From positions 1-64,000 of the forward strand of contig NW_020853301.1 in NCBI RefSeq assembly GCF_000972845.2: a stretch of 64,000 bases of DNA. The letters run 5' to 3'. Under the pieces are notes generated by a model. That model had not been told where the DNA came from, did no database searches, and saw nothing but the letters and a program-made list of their open reading frames with translations. Positions 12,830 through 22,120 of this stretch are shown piece after piece. Within the stretch, counting starts at the first letter, position 1; each line of letters starts with the position of its first letter. This DNA comes from Larimichthys crocea. Its lineage: Eukaryota > Chordata > Actinopteri > Sciaenidae. A program made the translations under genes and the position numbers.

Positions 12830-13203
12830 TCTTCTTTCCACGGCACACGCACTGTGCAGTTGCTGCCACTGAACGACTCATTCTCACACAAGGAATATGT
12901 CTTACTATCAGCAGAAAATGTTAAGCATGTACCTGCTCTGAAGGAAGTGCCTGATATTTTGTGGGCAAAGCATAAATATGATGTAGGACTAATTCAGGGT
13001 TGTGAGCCAGTAATGATAACTGCAAAATCTGACTTTCACCCATGCAAACAACAATATCCTTTAAAACAAGAGGCTATTGATGGCATTACTCCAGTGTTCA
13101 ATCACCTTTTGCAAGCAGGCGTAATTGTTCCATGTCCTGATTCTCCGGTTCGCACACCTTTATTCCCTGTCAAAAAGATTAGGGATGAAGGCACTAAGTG
13201 GGG
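12830..13203 (+). pseudogene. ERV1 reverse transcriptase, N-terminal fragment
   Basis: Same frame as protease. It shows the RT start typical of class I elements: VPDILWAKH, then QYPLKQEA, LLQAGVI and TPLFPVKK. The RT palm motifs (first catalytic Asp, YxDD) are absent because the element ends near 13203. The residues after GTKWG are encoded by the antisense of ERV2 env and are not RT. Non-functional fragment. Confidence 0.75.
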
Positions 13204-13738
13204 CCACTTCCTGCAGCTCTCTATGTTTAGCTAACATGGCTCTACTGGAGGCATTGAGATGACTCTCCAGGACTTTAGACAGAGATTCAAGTTCCTGTTG
13301 AGTTATATACATACCGTACCAAAGCAAGAGGAAGCTGGCTATCTTTTGAGATGTTGAGATTTCTCTTTTATATTTATGTAGAGGCGGGTATAACGAAGCA
13401 ATCTCAGCAGATTTCACTTCCCTGATCAAGGGAATTAGGTATGCTAAATAGCAGACGCCATGAAACAACTCATAGGGCATGCAGTGATAAGCTTTATCTC
13501 CACAGACTAGATACACTCTCTCAGGTAACGACGACTGTTTCAGAGTGACATTTACTACTGTATTACAGCTGCTTTGTCCTAAATTATCAGGTCCGTCTCC
13601 TACTCCCTGAAAACACAAAGAAACATTTCGCAGTTCATGAGTGAACACTGGAGGCACATAAGTTGAGCAATCACGTTGTGGAGTTCGCTCCGTCTGTTGT
13701 GGCACTGAGCAGTTACGTTTCTGTATCTGAACTGACTC
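13204..13738 (-). pseudogene. ERV2 env, C-terminal surface and N-terminal transmembrane part
   Basis: Minus-strand open frame with the C-terminal part of the surface subunit (cysteines in LVCGDKAYHC), a possible basic cleavage site (HKYKRE), and a following helical segment with heptad-like leucines (QQELESLSKVLESHL). The rest of the transmembrane subunit, including the CX6CC region and membrane anchor, is absent because the element is cut off at about 13204. The last residues nearest 13738 run straight into the L2. Env mediates receptor binding and fusion in retroviruses; this one is interrupted and truncated. Confidence 0.65.
13732..13738. repeat. L2 target-site duplication, left copy
   Basis: CTGACTC here is repeated at 16376-16382, flanking the L2. 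Joining the flanks outside the L2 restores continuity of the env frame, which supports the boundary. Confidence 0.7.
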
Positions 13739-15487
13739 GTAAATTAAAGCAAGAGGCACGTAAATCTGAACACAAATGGCGTGCCACTAAACTGGAAGAA
13801 TCTCATCTAGTCTGGCAAGATAATCTCAAAACATACAGGAAGGCTCTCCGTAATGCCAGAGCAGCCTATTACTCTTCTTTAATTGAGGAGAATAAGAACA
13901 ACCCCAGGTTTCTCTTCAGCAATGTAGCCAGGCTAACAGAGAATCACAGCTCTACTGAACCATCTATTCCTTTAGGTTTAAGTAGCAATGACCTCATGAG
14001 CTTCTTTAATGAAAGGTTATAACTATTACAGACAAAATCCACCACCTTTTGCCCTCAGTTTGGAAACAGCTGTAAAACCTGATATGTATTTAGACTGTTT
14101 TTCTCCCATCGACCTTCATCAAATAACTTTAATCATTTCTGCAGCTTAGCCGTCAACCTGTCTCTTAGACTCCATCCCAACCAGGCTGCTCAAGGATGTT
14201 TTACCTCTAGTTAGTCATTCTTTATTGGATACGATTAATCTGTCTTTATTATCAGGATATGTACCACAGTCCTTTAAGGTAGCTGTAATTAAACCTCTTC
14301 TTAAAAAGCTCACTCTAGACCCAGAGGTCTTAGCCAACTACAGACCGATATCAAACCTTCCCTTTCTGTCTAAGATACTTGAGAAAGCTGTAGCTAATCA
14401 GCTGTGTGACTTTCTCCATAACAATAGTCTATTTCAGGATTTTCAGTCAGGATTTAGAGTGCATCATAGCACAGAGACTGCATTAGTCAAAGTTACAAAT
14501 GACCTCCTAATGGCATCAGACAAAGGACTCATCTCTGTACTTGTCCTGTTAGATCTTAGTGCTGCATTTGACACCATTGACCATCAAACTCTTTTACAGA
14601 GACTGGCATCAAAGGAACTGCCCTAAGCTGGTTTAAATCGTATTTCTTAGATCAATCTCAGTTTGTTCACGTCAATGATGGATCCTCCATGCAGACCAAA
14701 GTTTGTCATGGAGTCCCACAAGGTTCTGTACTAGGACCACTTCTATTTAGTTTATATATGCTTCCTTTAGGGAACATTATTAGGAATCACTCTATCAATT
14801 TTCATTGTTATGCTGACGACACCCAGTTATATTTATCGATCAAGCCTGATGCAACCAATCAGTTAACTAAACTCCAAGCATGCCTTAAGGATATAAAAAG
14901 TTGGATGACCTACAATTTTTTGATGTTAAATTCAGACAAAACTGAAGTTCTTGTAATTGGACCCAAACACCTCAGAAACTCTCTTTCTAGAGACTTAGTT
15001 ACTTTAGATGGAATCACCCTGGCCTCCAGCTCCTGTAAAGAATCTTGGAGTTGTTTTTGATCAGGATTTGTCCTTTAACGTCCACATAAAACAAATTTCG
15101 AGGACTGCATTCTTCCACTTACGTAACATCGCTAAAATCAGACGCATTGTCTCTCAGGCGGATGCAGAAAAACTAGTCCACGCATTTGTTACTTCAAGGC
15201 TGGACTATTGTAACTCTTTGTTATCAGGCTGCTCCAATAAGTCTCTTAGGACTTTGCAGTTAATTCAGAATGCTGCTGCACGTGTTCTGACAGGAACCAA
15301 GATCAGAGATCACATCTCTCCCATTTTGGCTTCCTTGCATTGGCTACCTATTAAATCTAGAATAGAATTTAAAATTCTTCTCCTTACTTACAAAGCTCTT
15401 CATGGTCAGGCACCATCTTATCTAAAAGAGCTCATAATACCTTATTACCCCTCTAGAACACTGCTGGGTTCCTTGTGGTTCCTATAG
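13739..15487 (+). pseudogene. L2 ORF2 reverse transcriptase, broken
   Basis: Segments in shifting frames: 13739-14022 (pre-RT), 14225-14626 (RT fingers and motif [14 protein letters not shown], with catalytic Asp), 14627-15060 (GVPQGSVLGPLLFSLYM, then YADD at 14809-14820) and 15008-15487 (C-terminal domain, SRLDYCNSLL, LQNAAAR-like, SLHWLPI). RT would copy the LINE RNA at the nicked target. Stops at 14022 and 14626 and frame changes near 15040 and 15480 make it a pseudogene. The stretch 14023-14224 continues the RT region out of frame. Confidence 0.85.
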
Positions 15488-15639
15488 TTTCCAAAAGTAG
15501 ATTGGGAGCCAGAGCTTTCAGCTATCAGGCTCCTCTTCTGTGGAACAAACTACCATTCTGGGTTCGGCAGGGCAGACACGGTCAACACTTTTAAGAATAG
15601 ACTTAAGACTTTCCTTTTTGATAAAGCCTATAGTTAGGG

Positions 15640-15800
15640 CTGGCTCAGGTCATCCCTTAGTTATGCTGCCATAGGATTAGACTGCCGGGGGACTCCAACA
15701 ACCCCCCCATCCCCCCCCCAAGGGTTATGCCTAGCCAGGCACGGTATTGGTTGAAGATGCAGTCACATCTCCCTTACCGAAAACCCTCTCCTTCACTCTC

Positions 15801-15872
<72 letters not shown>

Positions 15873-16375
15873 TCTCTCCCTCCATCTGTGGACATGTCTC
15901 ATTAATGCATGTTACTAACCAAACTTCCCAGAGTTTCTGTGCTCTGTCGTCCAGCAGGTTCTCGTGGATCGTGGCTGCTGCTGTGATCCTGCACGACGTC
16001 AACTACGCATATTATTACTGTCATTATTACTACCATATCTGCTACTGTGGTCATTTTATCATTCATTGTGATTCACTGTCATTTTGTCAGTCATTGTAAT
16101 TGTATAATATGTTTGTGTTGATTTGTCCTGTACACGTGACATCCATTGCACATCTGTCCGTCCTGGGAGAGGGATCCCTCCTCTGTGGCTCTTCCTGAGG
16201 TTTCTTCCACCTTTTTTCCCTGTTAAAGGTTTTTTGTGGGCAAGTTTTTCCTCCCTCGAACCGAGGGTCTAAGAACAGAGGGTGTCACTCCCTGTACAGA
16301 TTGTAAAGCCCTCTGAGGCAAATGTACTTTGTGACTTTGGGCTATACAAATAAAATTGATTTGATTTGATTTGAT
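15640..16375 (+). repeat. L2 3' UTR and tail
   Basis: Non-coding 3' end. It carries a (CTTT)n/(CT)n tract at about 15797-15884, a conserved segment (ctctgtcgtccagcaggttc), the phrase cccttgtacagattgta-like near 16290, and the tail aaataaaattgatttgattt. Its match to other copies in the window identifies the family. Confidence 0.8.
15797..15884. repeat. (CTTT)n(CT)n microsatellite
   Basis: Pure pyrimidine tract inside the L2 3' UTR; the short ORFs on both strands here are low complexity. Confidence 0.9.
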
Positions 16376-16889
16376 CTGACTCTAGAGACCTAACACCGGA
16401 CCACGGCTGCACAGAAACTAGGGCCTCTACCATTAAAGATGCAATATATGGTTGGGGAACACACACCTGATCTCCAAGAGGTTTTGAACAGTTTGTTTGG
16501 GCCAAAACTATTTGAACCCTATATTCAAAACCTAATTTTACCTACATCTGTATATGAATAATGCGAAAAAGTGTAGTATAATTGAAACCGCTCGGTAGGT
16601 ACTGTTTATTAACTGATTTAGCAACGTATAGGGCAATTTCAGCATTACATGAATACTTTGCAGAATCTACAGGGTAGGCAGGAGTATAGCACTCATCTGC
16701 TTCATCTACAAATCTCATGGCCAAATTATTCCAATTGAACATTTCATAATCCGCTCTAGTGAATGGAATTGGATGAGACATTGGTGAGTGTATGGACGAA
16801 GGCATATTTTGACATAGCCAACAGTTACTGAGATTACGATCGCGAGCATAATCAATCATTAGACTGAGGGCCGAATTTGTTTTTTGCAC
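16376..16889 (-). pseudogene. ERV2 env, surface subunit part
   Basis: Open frame at 16889-16542 contains the CWLC motif (NLSNCWLCQNMP), the CXXC signature of the surface subunit of class I env, with N-glycosylation sites such as NLS and NYT. A second open frame at 16505-16376 (DQVCVPQPYIAS..RSLES) continues the surface subunit and joins the part beyond the L2 in the same frame. A frame break lies between them near 16520-16545. Upstream env (16890-17250), including a signal peptide, is too broken to delimit. Confidence 0.7.
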
Positions 16890-17252
16890 TAGAGTTTGAG
16901 AAACTTCACCTGTACCTCTATCACGCCTTGTTGATTTAGGTTTGGCTGACTCAAGTGTGTTTATGGAAGAAAAATGACCAGCATGGAGAAACCTATGACC
17001 TTCATCTGTTTTTTCCTCATCAGAGGTTTTACAGCTGTGCGCCTCCCCTGGGAAATCTTAGTAATTAACATTCCACAATTTACAATCTGGTTCATTTTCC
17101 AATTGCAGTTTGGTGAAACACCACAGCTTCAGAGGTTCAATCATAGATACTGTAGGTGTGAATGTTACCTTCATTAACCTGGATGCACTCAACTCCGTCT
17201 TAATCAGAGCTTTATCATGCGTTTTCCACGACCATTTAACTTGGGAGAAAAA

Positions 17253-17977
17253 TCAAGGGGTGAGCCTTTTTACATATTCAGTCATAAACTTGTGTGGTGT
17301 CAAAGGGGGACTTATCCCTGTGGACATTGGTCTCCCCATTAACACCTCATGAGGACTTAGTCCTGTTGTTGCGCTTGGTGTGCTTCGGATGGAATATAAC
17401 ACAATAGGCAGTGCATCAGGCCATTTTAGGCCTGTTGTCAGCACTGTTTTGGTCAACCGATCTTTGATAATTGCGTTCATTCTCTCAACTTGACCAGAAC
17501 TTTTAGCAGACACTTAACAACTGTTCAAGCATCTTCTTTCCTTGTCGCGAGAGCCTCAACCCATTTTGAGAATCGATCTGTTACAACTAACAAATATTTG
17601 TAGCCTTGACAACTTGGCATATGTACAAAGTCTATTTGCAAATTTACAAAGGGACCTGTTGTAGGTTCCAGATGGTCATGCCTCACTGTGCTATTCTTCT
17701 TTCTGGTCTGTTGCCATGTCATACAACTGTCTACAAGTGTTTGTGAGACTTGTGTAATGCCTGGTGCAAACCATTGTGAACGAATAACATCATTTATCAC
17801 CCCTCTTCCGACATGTGTTGGTCCATGTGCCACACGTGCCAAGACATGTAGGAGAGCTCTTGGGCAAACTGGTCGCCCATCCGGGTGGAGCCACAAGCCA
17901 GACTCCGAATCAACTGCACAACCTTTACGCAACCAAAGACTTCTCTCCCTGTCATCAGCGTGATTTTGCATTTTCAC
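17253..17977 (-). pseudogene. ERV2 integrase, core-deleted
   Basis: Two open frames. 17977-17525 has the zinc-binding HHCC-type region (HVLARVAH..CMTW) and the first catalytic Asp in LQIDFVHMP, then RFSKWVEAL. 17513-17253 has the last catalytic Glu region (GQVERMNAIIKDRL) and the C-terminal part (TGLSPHEVLMGRP). The middle of the catalytic core carrying the second Asp is missing: ATRKEDA runs within about 12 bp into the downstream core. Integrase inserts viral DNA; this copy cannot have a full DDE triad. The same deletion is in the copy at 27160-27870. Confidence 0.8.
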
Positions 17978-17984
17978 GACATCA

Positions 17985-18383
17985 TTAGCGGAAGGTACCG
18001 GAAATGGATTGACGGGTTGTGTGGAGGTATATTGAACCTCTCATTTTCCATAATTGTCCAAAGTCATGCGCAGCGCCGAATGCGTATCGCGAGTCAGTGT
18101 AGATAGTGGCAACTTTACCGGAAGCAAGTATGCAGGCTCTACTAAGAGCATACAGCTCAGCTACTTGGGCTGAAGTTCCATGAGGCAAAGATCCTGCTTC
18201 AATGACTTCAAAATCATTTACTACTGCATAACCAGCCAAATGTACGTTCTCAGATGGTCTGCTAGCCGAGCCATCGGTATACAGAACCATATCAGAATTT
18301 GGTATCGGTGTTTGCAGCAGATCTGGCTGGAGATGTGCACATTTCAATAAGGGCGATACAGTCATGCTCACCATCTGTATCAA
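17985..18383 (-). pseudogene. ERV2 RNase H domain
   Basis: Shows LYTDGSASRP (first acidic residue), AQVAELYALSRA (Glu) and IYTDSRYAFGAAHDF (Asp), the standard order of class I RNase H, which removes RNA from the RNA-DNA hybrid. It lies between RT and integrase in another frame, so a frameshift separates it from RT near 18300. The final part is out of frame. Confidence 0.8.
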
Positions 18384-19764
18384 TCAATGGTAGCAGAGTA
18401 GCTGGATTTATTGGAGGTGAGCGCTTTAAAGCTATGTGGGGACTTGAAAGAATTATTGCCTCGTAACCTGAGCGACCTGCTGCCGTCATGTGTTGTGTTG
18501 CGGATGTGTTCAAAATGTGTAATACCGCATGTGGAACGTGCACGACACAGTCATGAGCCAGTACAATGGGAGAAGATTTGTTGATCAAAATGGCAACAGT
18601 GGCCACTGCTCTTAGACAACCTGGCAGAACTACAGAACCGAGAACTACAGGGGTCAGACGAGAGGAGTAGTACGCAACGGGACGATAATGAGAACCATGT
18701 TTCTGTACCAGAATGCCAGTGGTGAAGCCATCTCTCTCATGCACATGTAGATGGAACGGCTGATGATAGTCAGGCAAACCCAACGCTGGAGCCATGGTGA
18801 GACCATTTTTTAGATCTTGAAAGGCTTTGTGCATAGAGTCCATAGTTGCATAGTCAAAAATCCAGTGTCTGCAGTAATTAGCCATCCCCAGAAAAGAGAG
18901 CATCTGTTTCTTGGTTGTGGGGGGAGGCATGTTAACTAGCAGTTTCACCCTCTCCGGTGACAAAAGGCATTGTCCATCCTTCAGAACATGACCCAAATAT
19001 GTCACCACAGGTCGACAGAATTGCAACTTTGCCAGTGACGCTCTGTGACCACACTCGGCCAGTCTCTGTAGCAGCAAGATAGAGTCTGTGTGGCAAGCTT
19101 CTTTTGATGGAGAAGCTATTAGGAGGTCATCAGCGTACTGCAAGAGAGTGGAGCCACCTGGCATGTGGAGCCCATCTAGATCTCTTTTTACCGCCGCCTC
19201 ATACACCGTGGGACTCTCGACCAGACCCTGCAGCAACCATCGCCAAGTGTATTGCTTACCTTTGAAGTAATGCAAAGCAACGGTATCGAGAAAAATGCAG
19301 AACTCAGATCAACGACTGTGTAGTGCGTGGAGTTAGGTGGTAAAGAAGCTAAAATCGAATTGGTGTCAGGCACAATTGGAGCTGCAGGTACCGCTATATT
19401 ATTAAATCGCTTGCAGGTCCTGCACGAACCGCCATTCATCAGGGCGATTTGCTTTGGGAATTGGTAAAATGGCAGTGTTACATGGGCTGGTGGTTTGAAC
19501 TAGCACGTCTTGATCCAATAGAGACTGAATGACTTTGTGAGGCGAATTGTGTTGTCTAATCATAGGTAGCTTAGCATTAGGCTTAAGTGTGACTTTATGT
19601 GGCGGAGCCGAATTTACAAAACCCACATGATTTTTATGTTTAGCCCACAAAATAGATGGAACCTCAGACAATTCAGAAGGAGGTCCATACTGTGCGGGAA
19701 GAGGTGGCTGATGAGTAACAAATGTAGACATCAGTAACTGCATATGTTCATCTAAAGATGACAT
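18292..19764 (-). pseudogene. ERV2 reverse transcriptase
   Basis: Three overlapping open frames. 19764-19402: fingers (VPSILWAKHKNHVG, AILPIPKANRPDEWRFVQDLQA). 19439-19188: palm motif A, YTVVDLSSAFFSIPL, with the first catalytic Asp. 19275-18292: QYADDLLIAS with the catalytic Asp pair at about 19137-19126, then thumb and connection (KKQMLSFLGMANYCRHW, PVAYYSSRL). The first and last frames are the same as gag, the middle is shifted. RT makes viral DNA; frameshifts near 19410 and 19260 disable it. Confidence 0.85.
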
Positions 19765-19884
19765 ATGACATATACAGTTCCTCCCCTAAATATGCTACTG
19801 CTTGGTGTTGTGCCTGGCACTGAGCCACCATGTGTCCAAGGTGTTTCAGCTCACAGCCAGGTGAGGTTATACTCCTCAGAAGAG

Positions 19885-20457
19885 TTAAATGCTGCAGTAC
19901 AATGACAATGCAAAAGAGGCCTCATTGTAGACATCAATGTTGCACATGTCTGAAACAGTGAAACTGGGAAGCATATTAAAACCTATCAATTCCCAGAAAT
20001 ACAAACTGTCTTCCGTACTCTGCAAAAACTGAAATGCTAGAGCGGCTTTTTCATCAGGGAGGGTCAAAAACAATCCACCTGGGGTGCACTGAATAGTAGC
20101 ATGCAATTTACAAAGCAGATCCCTCCCCATGAGATTAATTGGGCTTTTATCAGATATTAGAAAAGAATGCATCACTTCAGAGCCTTCAACAGTTATTTTA
20201 GTCCTCTAAGATAACGGTTCCGGAACGGGAACCCCGGAAACGCCTACAGTGGTGATGAAGTTGGATGTAGGTGTGCATACATGCTCTGCAGTTTTTATAG
20301 TAGAAATAGTTGCTCCACTATCTACCAAAATTTCAACGGTATTTCCATTAACTTGAACGGGCATTATCGGGTCTTCGGCGGGATTACTAGAAAGTTGAAT
20401 AGTTGCAGCTTGAATATGAAATGGTTGTTCTGATCCCGCCCCTCCATGGCATCCCTA
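19885..20457 (-). pseudogene. ERV2 protease
   Basis: Follows gag in the same frame after the UAG at 20457-20455. The active-site motif LVDSGAT is at about 20328-20308. A premature TAG at about 20205 interrupts the domain before NLMGRDLLCKL, which corresponds to the conserved flap-distal LLGRD motif. The frame ends again at about 19885. The copy at 29880-30420 carries the same internal stop region. Retroviral protease processes Gag-Pol; this copy would be truncated. Confidence 0.75.
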
Positions 20458-21456
20458 TGCTTGATTGTAATATGTTGGCTGCACGTAAGCAGCTTGTGTG
20501 GGTGGGGCTGGAAGAGCAGGAAATGACGTAGTCGCTTGTGGAGCGGGTAGAGCCGGAAATGATGTAGTGGCTTGTTGTTGGTTCTGGTTATTGGATTTAT
20601 TCCGACGACGACGACGACCGCTCTTCCACTCTTTAGCCCAATGTCCCGCTGCACCGCACTTGTGACAATTTCCACGTTTCGGATTATCCCTGTTTTTGTT
20701 ATTGTTTTGACCACCCTGCTGTCGTACATACTGCATCATTTGTTTTGAGCTAGGAGCATTATTACCAGTGGAGAAAACATCATTCCTATGCATAGCCATT
20801 ATTTTGTTTATAGTTGACTTCCAGTCGTTGGTGCTCCAGTCAAGGACTGATAGTTTGTAAGCGGCTTGAACATTCGGTCTTAGATTTTGCACAAAAATTT
20901 GCACCGTGAGACATTCATGTTCATCTCGCTTTATTCCAGCATTAATATCCCATGTTTGTATGAATCTCTGAATGAATTCTGGCACTGACTCTCTTGCTTC
21001 TTGAACACAGTGAATTACCTTTGAAAAGTCAGTACGTTTTCGTGCACATTTGGTTATTGCATTTTTTGCTTCCACATTTAACCAATCAGTCAAGGTTTTG
21101 TTTGGGGGCCACTGGCCACCCCCAACAGCTTCAGGGAAAACAAACTCATCTTTACACATGATCCATTCGGTTTTGTATGTAAATCGGACCAATTGTTGAA
21201 CATCAGGTATCAGACAGCTATAAACCGTACATACTTGTTCTAGCCAAATCCAATATTCATCTGGGCTTGTAATTGGATTGGGAGCTCTGCTTGTCATATC
21301 TATGATTTCAGAAGGAGTCCATGGTTTACAGACTGCTGTGCTGCCAATCATTATTTTAGGAGCATTTATTGGAGAAGCTTGTGATTCTTCTGAGATAGGG
21401 GTCTCTGATGTTATTTTTCTGTGGGTTTCTGTAACTCTGCTACTCCTAGTCAGATA
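20455..21456 (-). pseudogene. ERV2 gag (5' end lost in gap)
   Basis: Open frame from the N gap at 21456 down to UAG at 20457. The first Met at 21351 is internal: the frame stays open up to the gap. It contains a capsid-like helical region (EYWIWLEQVC.., FIQRFIQTWDINAG, LTVQIFVQNLRP..) resembling the p30 core, a linker, and a zinc knuckle at 20667-20626. The last zinc ligand is Trp instead of Cys (CHKCGAAGHWAKEW). An arginine run follows, then two copies of a TTSFPALPAP unit. Gag would assemble particles; the altered knuckle is also present in the second copy. Confidence 0.75.
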
Positions 21457-21636
21457 NNNNNNNNNNNNNNNNNNNNNNNNNNNNNNNNNNNNNNNNNNNN
21501 NNNNNNNNNNNNNNNNNNNNNNNNNNNNNNNNNNNNNNNNNNNNNNNNNNNNNNNNNNNNNNNNNNNNNNNNNNNNNNNNNNNNNNNNNNNNNNNNNNNN
21601 NNNNNNNNNNNNNNNNNNNNNNNNNNNNNNNNNNNN
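21457..21636. other. Assembly gap (180 N)
   Basis: Run of N between ERV2 gag and its LTR. It should hide the gag start, leader, PBS and one end of the LTR, so its true length is probably not 180 bp. Confidence 0.98.
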
Positions 21637-21996
21637 AAGTGCTTGAGTCGGTCTCGCATTCTGATGAACTCATGCTGGTGGTCACACTTTAAACCCTCAT
21701 AGATGACGCCACAAATACTTTACGCCCAAAATAGTCAAAGGGAAAGCATTTACCCATGTTCGTGTTCACCTTCAACACATTCTAGTCTGGAGACACTGTT
21801 GTCTGTTCATGCTAATGGAACGTCAACAATTAGCTACCTATTATGTCTAGGAATGCAGCAACAGGTCTCTTCGACCCTGGACACCACAGAGTTGAGATAT
21901 GGTGGCACCCAGGCAAAGACAAACAATTAATACTGCCGAGGCCCAAAAGGCTCACACGTGACCTCGTGTAACCCAAAAAGAGAAAATTCCATAACA
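21637..21996 (-). repeat. ERV2 5' LTR, partial
   Basis: On the minus strand it begins TGTTATGGAATTTTC at 21996 and runs into the gap. It matches 34904-34630 and 44797-44570 (shared words gtgcttgagtc, tagaaaattccataaca, attctagtctggag). LTRs drive and end proviral transcription. It ends about 55 bp before the splice acceptor of the first visible cenpe exon. Confidence 0.75.
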
Positions 21997-22051
21997 CATA
22001 CGACTGTGCCAGTTTTGTATCTCATTGTAATTCTTGTCTTGTTTTTTCAAG

Positions 22052-22120
22052 AACAAACTAGAAACTCTGTCTGAGGAGCTGAAGAGGAAAGGTGACTTTG
22101 TGGAGGAACTTCAGAGTATG
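22052..22120 (+). CDS. cenpe exon a
   Basis: 69 bp, acceptor ttttttcaag, donor gtatgt, phase 0 on both sides. Encodes NKLETLSEELKRKGD and following coiled-coil residues. Confidence 0.65.

Larger units (their letters stand above)
9374..13203 (+). mobile_element. ERV1, truncated class I endogenous retrovirus
   Basis: Order on the + strand: 5' LTR, primer-binding site, leader, gag (with a frame break near 10940), UGA stop, protease in the same frame, a further stop at 12827, then the start of reverse transcriptase. The element stops inside the RT fingers near 13203, where env sequence of ERV2 begins in the opposite orientation. Gag has an N-terminal glycine and PPPY late motif, a capsid resembling gammaretroviral p30 and one zinc knuckle. 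RT catalytic region, RNase H, integrase, env and 3' LTR are missing. Confidence 0.85.
13739..16375 (+). mobile_element. L2-type LINE, 5'-truncated, inserted in ERV2 env
   Basis: About 2.64 kb of a CR1/L2-superfamily retrotransposon. It lacks the endonuclease, starts in the region just before RT (KLKQEARKSEHKW..), has the RT and C-terminal domain in broken frames (13739-15487), a 3' UTR with a CT-rich microsatellite, and ends in a TTTGA-type tail after aaataaaattga. A 7-bp target duplication CTGACTC flanks it. Copies of the same 3' UTR occur at 53580-54036 and, in reverse, at 32840-33560. Confidence 0.85.
13204..21996 (-). mobile_element. ERV2, class I endogenous retrovirus (antisense to cenpe)
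   Basis: Reading from high to low coordinates: LTR 21996-21637, gap, gag, UAG stop, protease, RT, RNase H, integrase, env. Env is split by an L2 at 13739-16375, and the surface-unit ORF continues in the same frame across the insertion. The 3' end is missing: env stops in the transmembrane subunit at about 13204 where ERV1 begins. Defects include frameshifts in pol, a stop in protease, and an integrase lacking its central core. RT motifs differ clearly from ERV1 and ERV3, so it is another lineage. Confidence 0.8.

Noticed and set aside
13160..13203. Extension of ERV2 env past 13204
   Set aside because: These residues are antisense of ERV1 RT sequence, not env.
21278..21702. ORFs running through the N gap
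   Set aside because: Mostly undefined residues; they are antisense to ERV2 gag.
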